A stretch of 64,000 nt of DNA, taken from NCBI GenBank assembly GCA_964495085.1, contig CAZBUK010000004.1, forward strand, positions 9,690-73,689, in the 5' to 3' direction. This stretch comes from CAZBUK01 sp964495085 (lineage in GTDB: Bacteria; Bacteroidota; Ignavibacteria; T3Sed10-11). How positions within the stretch are numbered: the first letter of the stretch is position 1; every line of letters starts with the position of its first letter. The position numbers and the translations under genes were made by a program. A model generated the notes under the pieces. It had not been told where the DNA came from, did no database searches, and worked only from the letters and a program-made list of their open reading frames with translations. This document shows positions 59,448-64,000 of the stretch, one piece after another.

Positions 59448-61085
59448 ATGATGCAAAAATTTATGATTCGGTTTTCATTGTTTCTCTGCACCGTTTTAAT
59501 CTCTTTGAGCGGCTTTGCACAACTCGGCGACGTTGTGACGATATCCGGCAACATCGATTCGGATATGACGCTGACGAACGATCAACGGTATCAACTCATC
59601 GGTTTTGTCAACGTCAATGAAGGTGCGACCCTGACGATAGAACCGGGTACGATCATCTTCGGCGACCGTGAATCGAAGGCGACGCTGATAATTAACAGGG
59701 GAGCGTATATCAATGCAGTCGGCACTCCGGAATATCCGATCGTCTTCACCAGTCCGGAATCTCCCGGTTTTCGCGAACCGGGCGATTGGGGAGGGATCAT
59801 TATCGCAGGCTACGCATCGGTAAACACCGAAACGGGCCTCTTTGAGATCGAGGGGGGTACGGAAACGATCGCCGGCGGCGGACTGACTCCGAACGACGAC
59901 GACAGCAGCGGAGTCATGAAATACGTCCGCCTCGAGTATTCAGGCATTGCATTCGCACCAGACAACGAGATCAACGGACTTTCCATGGCGGGCGTCGGCC
60001 GCGGAACGGTCATTGATTATTTCCAGGTCAGCTACAACGGCGACGATGCGTTCGAATGGTGGGGGGGCGCCATTAATCATAAATATCTGATAGCACTCGC
60101 CCCTGTCGACGACGACTGGGACACCGACCTCGGATTCCATGGGAATCTGCAGTTCGGTCTGAGCATACGGCATCCGAACGTTGCGGATATCAGCGGCAGC
60201 AACGGATTCGAGACAGACGGGAATCCGACCGGCGATCCGGGGAGGTTGCCGAGAACTTCGCCTACATTCTCGAATTTTACGGTCATCGGTCCGAAATCTA
60301 ATCCCGATGCATTCTCGCACCAGAATTTCCGGCGGGGGATTCACGCACGGCGCGCGACCAGAACGTCGGCGTTCAACAGCATCTTTATGGGATGGCCGAC
60401 CGGCATACTGCTCGACGGAGCAGCCGTAGCCGACGATGCACAGGCGGACGAGCTCGCCATTCGCAATACAATTGTTGCACAGGGGGGAATAACGACAAAC
60501 GTCGACGGGTTCGATGCAGAGGCGTGGTTCCTGACCGAAGGTTGGGGTAATCAGTATTTCGATACCGCCGCCGAAGTTATGCTCGAAGCGCCGTTCAATC
60601 TCTCCAACCCGAATCCGGTTCCTATGGACGGTTCGCCGGCATCGTCAGGTGCGGATTTTTCCCATGAGAGACTTCAGAATCCGTTCTTCAGCGTTGTGGA
60701 CTATATCGGAGCATTCGATCCGGAAGGCGAACGGTGGGATCTGCCGTGGGCAGAGTACAATCCGCAGCTTGCGGACTATTCTACCGTCGTGAGCGTTAAA
60801 TCCATCGACGACCGGATTCCCGAAGGATTCGTCCTGGAGCAGAACTATCCGAATCCGTTCAACCCGACGACGGTAATCCGCTATACCGTTCCCAGCCGGA
60901 GCATGGTAAACATCGTCGTTTACGACCAACTCGGGCGGGAAGTCAGGTCGCTTGTCAACCAGGAACTGAATCCGGGCACGTACGAAGCGAACTTCGATGC
61001 AGGAAACCTGAGTTCGGGAACTTATTTCTATAAATTAACGGTCGGCGGATTCGAAAGTGTGAAGCGGATGGTGCTGATCAGATAA
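59448..61085 (+). CDS. Secreted beta-helix-like protein with type IX sorting tail
   Basis: 545 residues. Signal peptide (about 1-25), then a repetitive beta-rich body with VNVNEGATLTIEPGTIIFGD, GDWGGIIIAGYASVN, MKYVRLEYSGIAF and YNGDDAFEWWGGAI, typical of right-handed parallel beta-helix surface proteins. The last 80 residues are a type A sorting domain: LEQNYPNPFNPTTVIRYTV, YDQLGREV, SSGTYFYKLTVGG and MVLIR. Probably exported by type IX secretion and placed on the surface with the upstream receptor. A strong terminator follows. Confidence 0.82.
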   Translation: MMQKFMIRFSLFLCTVLISLSGFAQLGDVVTISGNIDSDMTLTNDQRYQLIGFVNVNEGATLTIEPGTIIFGDRESKATLIINRGAYINAVGTPEYPIVFTSPESPGFREPGDWGGIIIAGYASVNTETGLFEIEGGTETIAGGGLTPNDDDSSGVMKYVRLEYSGIAFAPDNEINGLSMAGVGRGTVIDYFQVSYNGDDAFEWWGGAINHKYLIALAPVDDDWDTDLGFHGNLQFGLSIRHPNVADISGSNGFETDGNPTGDPGRLPRTSPTFSNFTVIGPKSNPDAFSHQNFRRGIHARRATRTSAFNSIFMGWPTGILLDGAAVADDAQADELAIRNTIVAQGGITTNVDGFDAEAWFLTEGWGNQYFDTAAEVMLEAPFNLSNPNPVPMDGSPASSGADFSHERLQNPFFSVVDYIGAFDPEGERWDLPWAEYNPQLADYSTVVSVKSIDDRIPEGFVLEQNYPNPFNPTTVIRYTVPSRSMVNIVVYDQLGREVRSLVNQELNPGTYEANFDAGNLSSGTYFYKLTVGGFESVKRMVLIR

Positions 61086-61130
61086 CCGGTAGTCTCTTTC
61101 TCGAGTGTGCCTTGCCAAGGGCCTCCGACG

Positions 61131-61174
61131 GCGTACGATTCTTTCATGGGCGAAGATCGTACGCTGTTTTTTTT
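61131..61174 (+). terminator. Rho-independent terminator after the beta-helix gene
   Basis: GCGTACGAT (61131-61139) pairs with ATCGTACGC (61156-61164), followed by TGTTTTTTTT. A nine-base-pair stem with a 16-base loop and a strong U-tract, 46 bases after the stop and before the convergent pgl gene. Confidence 0.88.
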
Positions 61175-61195
61175 CGCCGTCGCCCGACTGATTGC

Positions 61196-61930
61196 TCAGG
61201 TAATATCGATATTTTTTCCGGCATCCATGTCCGCGAGGTAAATCAATTCGCCATGAACCGGAGCGACCAGCGAGGCCGGATAGGCGAGGTTCGTTCGATC
61301 GTATATTTTCTGCACAATATCCGCTTTCGCCGCACCTGAAACGAGGAAAACGATCCTACGAGCATTGTTGATGACAGGAAGGGTTACGGTAATCCTGTAT
61401 GTTTTCGCCCGTGGCACATAGATGTCAGATACCCATCGGACATGCTCATCGACCCCCTTCGTGTCAGGGAATATCGAAGCGGTATGGCCGTCTTCTCCTA
61501 TGCCGAGGAGTACGATATCGAATACAGGGTATCCGGCCGGATCGCCGAAAAACTTTCGCATCGTCGTTTCGTATTCTGAGGCGGCAACAGCGGGTTCTTT
61601 CTCTGCCGGAATTCTCAGAATGTTCCTGTCGGGGATATTTATTTTTTCGAGAAGCGTACGTTTCGTCATGAGATAGTTGCTGTCGCGGTGGTCGGGCGGC
61701 ACGCAGCGTTCATCCCCCCAGAACAGAAAGACTTTCTCCCATGCAATGGCGGATGTGTGCGGGGGTGAAGCGAGCGCCCGGTATAAACCTTCGGGCGTCG
61801 AACCTCCCGCCAGGAGCATCGCACATGCATCCCGCTCCCGGATGGCAGCTTGCATCAGCCCCGAAATATATTCCGCTCCGTCCTGAAAGAGATTCTCTTT
61901 ATTCTTAAATATTTTCAACTTCGGCTTCAT
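61196..61930 (-). CDS. pgl: 6-phosphogluconolactonase (DevB/SOL type)
   Basis: Hydrolyses 6-phosphogluconolactone, step two of the oxidative pentose phosphate pathway. 244 residues. Seen: AMLLAGGSTPEGLYRALAS, VFLFWGDERCVPPDHRDSNY, and DIVLLGIGEDGHTASIFPDT with the catalytic region GEDGH. Downstream of zwf by 41 bases in the same direction, so one operon. gnd is not in the window. Confidence 0.94.
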   Translation of the reverse strand: MKPKLKIFKNKENLFQDGAEYISGLMQAAIRERDACAMLLAGGSTPEGLYRALASPPHTSAIAWEKVFLFWGDERCVPPDHRDSNYLMTKRTLLEKINIPDRNILRIPAEKEPAVAASEYETTMRKFFGDPAGYPVFDIVLLGIGEDGHTASIFPDTKGVDEHVRWVSDIYVPRAKTYRITVTLPVINNARRIVFLVSGAAKADIVQKIYDRTNLAYPASLVAPVHGELIYLADMDAGKNIDIT

Positions 61931-61971
61931 CCTGAAATCCCGTTATCTTATTATCCGTTGATACGCTCGGA

Positions 61972-63483
61972 CTACATACATTCGCGCCACCAGCAATTGT
62001 CTCGATAGAGCAGGTCCTCCGCCGCTTTCGGCCCCCAGGTGCCGGACTCATAGACCGGTATTTTACTTCTTTTCGCTTTTTCCCAGGATTCCAGCACAGG
62101 CATAATAATTCTCCATGCAGCTTCAACGGCATCGCGCCGTGCAAAGAGCGTCGCATCGCCCGACATCGCATCGAGCAGAAGTCTTTCATAGGCATCCGCC
62201 AACTCGGTACGGAATGTCGACCCGTAATCGAATTTCATGGTGACCGCTTTCACCTGCATCCCCTGTCCCGGCACCTTCGCACCGAACTGAAGCGATATCC
62301 CCTCATTGGGTTGAAGCCGGATGGCGAGGATATTCGCGTCGAGTTCGTCGCCTTGCAGGTCTCCGAACAATTGGAATATCTGGTGGGGGACGCGTTTGAA
62401 CACGAGAATAACTTCGGAAATCCGCTTCGGGAGCCGCTTCCCCGTCCTGAGGAAGAAGGGGACCCCCGCCCACCTCCAGTTATCAATCTCCAGTTTCAGG
62501 GAAACATACGTTTCGGTCCGGGATCTTTTCGCCACCCCCTCCTCCTCCCGATAACCGGGCACTTCCCTGCCGTTTAACGAACCGCGGGTATATTGTGCCC
62601 GAACGGCGACGTTATCGACGTCCGCCGGAGAGATAGGCTTCACGGAATCGAACACCTTTACTTTTTCATTCCGGAACGTATCCGCATTGAATCTTGCCGG
62701 CGGTTCCATCGCCACGTGAGCGAATACCTGGAGCAGGTGATTCTGGATCATATCGCGGAGAGCACCGGCGGTCTCGTAATACTCACCCCGGTCTTCAACA
62801 CCGACCGTCTCCGCGGCGGTGATCTGTACATGATCGATGTAGTTCCGGTTCCAGATCGGTTCAAAGATGCCGTTGGCGAATCTGAATACCAGCAGGTTCT
62901 GCACCGTCTCCTTGCCGAGGAAGTGATCTATCCGGTAGATCTGGCTCTCGTCGAATACCTCGCCGGTCCGGTCGTTCAATTCGCGCGCAGATTTGAGATC
63001 GAAGCCGATCGGTTTCTCGATGATGATGCGCGCCCATGCGTCGTCCCGGTCGGGGCGATTCAAGCCTACAGCTCCCAGCAGATCGACAACCCGCAGGTAT
63101 GCCGATGGAGGAATGGCGAGGTAGAACAGCCGGTTGCCTGACCGGCACCCGTCTTGTCCGATCTTTTCGAGCGTTGCTTTCAGTTCTTCGAAGCTGTCCC
63201 TTTTGTTATAATCGACGGACTGGAAATACAATCGCTCGGAGAATCCTTTCCACCCGCTCTTTGATGCTTTTCCGTCGCCGAATTCCTCGAGCGCATCTCG
63301 CATGCTCTTCCGGAATTCCTTTCGGGATAAGGCGCCGCGGCTGACTCCGACTATCGACAGATCGTCCGGCAGTAAATGTTCCGTATGCAGACGGTATAAA
63401 GCGGGGATCAGCTTCCTTCTCGTCAGGTCCCCGGTAGCGCCGAATATTATTATCGCACATGCATCGATTTTATTCTTCCTCAT
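61972..63483 (-). CDS. zwf: Glucose-6-phosphate 1-dehydrogenase
   Basis: Oxidises glucose-6-phosphate, producing NADPH. 503 residues from MRKNKIDACAIIIFGATGDL (ATG at 63483), chosen over an upstream in-frame ATG because AGGAA lies eight bases before it. Seen: GATGDLTRRKLIPALY (NADP fold, GxxGDL), IIIEKPIGFDL, the signature RIDHFLGKETVQNLL with the substrate-binding His/Lys, and FFLRTGKRL. Full length. Precedes pgl. Confidence 0.96.
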   Translation of the reverse strand: MRKNKIDACAIIIFGATGDLTRRKLIPALYRLHTEHLLPDDLSIVGVSRGALSRKEFRKSMRDALEEFGDGKASKSGWKGFSERLYFQSVDYNKRDSFEELKATLEKIGQDGCRSGNRLFYLAIPPSAYLRVVDLLGAVGLNRPDRDDAWARIIIEKPIGFDLKSARELNDRTGEVFDESQIYRIDHFLGKETVQNLLVFRFANGIFEPIWNRNYIDHVQITAAETVGVEDRGEYYETAGALRDMIQNHLLQVFAHVAMEPPARFNADTFRNEKVKVFDSVKPISPADVDNVAVRAQYTRGSLNGREVPGYREEEGVAKRSRTETYVSLKLEIDNWRWAGVPFFLRTGKRLPKRISEVILVFKRVPHQIFQLFGDLQGDELDANILAIRLQPNEGISLQFGAKVPGQGMQVKAVTMKFDYGSTFRTELADAYERLLLDAMSGDATLFARRDAVEAAWRIIMPVLESWEKAKRSKIPVYESGTWGPKAAEDLLYRDNCWWRECM

Positions 63484-63640
63484 CGGTTCCTCGCATCTGG
63501 ATTGAGACGAATACTCTGTATCGTCGTATACCGACATTATGAGATTCACTAATTCCGTATAAAGTCTTTCATAGCCGGATTGAATTAAATAATGAAATTC
63601 ACGATGAATTGCAATCTATAGAGTATAGTTCAGAGCGGAT

Positions 63641-63911
63641 ATGCAGAATCTGATATTTGTCGCGCTCGGTGGTATGATCGGAGCCGTGGCACGATACTCG
63701 GCGGTTATGTTCGTTCAACAGCACGTGAACGCCGTATTTCCCCGGGGGAGCTTCCTCGTCAACGCGTCGTGTTCTCTCTTGATCGGCACGCTCGTCGAAT
63801 TTTTTTCCGTCGTCGTCATCCCCCGTCGTAGAATTGTTTTTATTCATAGGTTGCATCGGATTAAATACGACATTTTCTGCATTCAATATGGAGACGGTAA
63901 ATTTAACGTAA
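63641..63911 (+). pseudogene. crcB: Frameshifted, truncated fluoride channel CrcB/FluC
   Basis: The first 50 residues fit the family: LGGMIGAVARYSAV, then PRGSFLVNASCSLLIGTLVEFF (shown here as PRGSFLVNAS and CSLLIGTLVE). The frame then goes astray (VVVIPRRR). From about 63833 another frame reads LFLFIGCIGLNTTFSAFNME, matching the conserved GGFTTFSTF pore segment, and stops at 63911. So there is an indel between about 63805 and 63835 and the fourth helix is missing. Intact proteins are about 125 residues. Confidence 0.75.
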
Positions 63912-64000
63912 TAGTGAGATCTATTCTACGAGTGTAACATACTATATCACATCTGTCCAAAATAAAATATAAAGAATTTTGAATGATTCAGGTCCACCAA

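Noticed and set aside
1..64000. tRNA, rRNA or CRISPR array
   Set aside because: No cloverleaf with a T-loop GTTCRA motif, no rRNA segment and no regularly spaced direct repeats were seen on either strand.

Overview
The window is 64 kb of about 52% GC bacterial chromosome with dense coding. Its secreted proteins end in the QNYPNPFNP-type C-terminal sorting domain of the type IX secretion family. It also carries large TonB-dependent receptors with N-terminal carboxypeptidase-regulatory domains, MacB/FtsX permeases and SurA/PpiC foldase operons. Together these point to a Gram-negative member of the FCB group (Bacteroidota, Balneolota, Ignavibacteriota, Calditrichota or a related candidate phylum). 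The sequence alone does not settle the phylum. No rRNA, tRNA or CRISPR array was seen. One run of 100 N (14769-14868) is a scaffold gap inside argJ.

Left third (1-22.5 kb). A thiOSG thiamine-thiazole operon runs off the left edge. It is followed by an FtsX-type permease, a hairpin-rich intergenic patch, a VOC protein, MsrA, a DUF819 transporter and an NlpC/P60 lipoprotein. The arginine pathway is divergent: argDGH on the minus strand and argCJB-argR on the plus strand. They share a control region holding a pair of palindromic ARG-box-like sites, so the encoded ArgR probably regulates both arms. Next comes an unusual six-gene cassette (17.4-21.6 kb). It encodes a membrane-anchored CBS-like protein, a membrane-tethered N-acetylmuramoyl-L-alanine amidase, a paralog of the amidase's membrane scaffold, a membrane coiled-coil protein, an exported coiled-coil/outer-membrane-like protein and a DUF2914 protein. 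I know of no described system with this composition. Beyond it lies a probable sigma-54-driven structured small RNA (22.1-22.4 kb, minus strand) ending in a textbook intrinsic terminator.

Middle (22.5-44 kb). moeA lies divergent from an iron block: fur, feoA, feoB, a 63-residue cysteine-rich protein, a TonB receptor, an FbpA-like iron-binding protein and its permease. A perfect palindrome overlaps the fur promoter. Then come sufT, ychF and a multi-PAS sensor. A long minus-strand run follows: two PpiC-like lipoproteins and SurA, then MoxR, a Ca/Na antiporter and a subtilase with a sorting tail.

Right (44-52 kb) is an AT-rich accessory island. It holds an IS200-like element and an internally deleted copy of it, an RHS toxin tip with an HExxH metalloprotease motif plus a candidate immunity gene, and REP-like palindromes. 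It also holds a MITE-like inverted-repeat element (further copies at 22.0 and 44.1 kb), a truncated sodium:solute symporter and a ROK regulator. From 52 to 64 kb the sequence is ordinary again: two large TonB receptor genes (each preceded by TTAACA-like direct repeats), a secreted sorting-tail protein, pgl-zwf, and a decayed crcB/fluC fragment.
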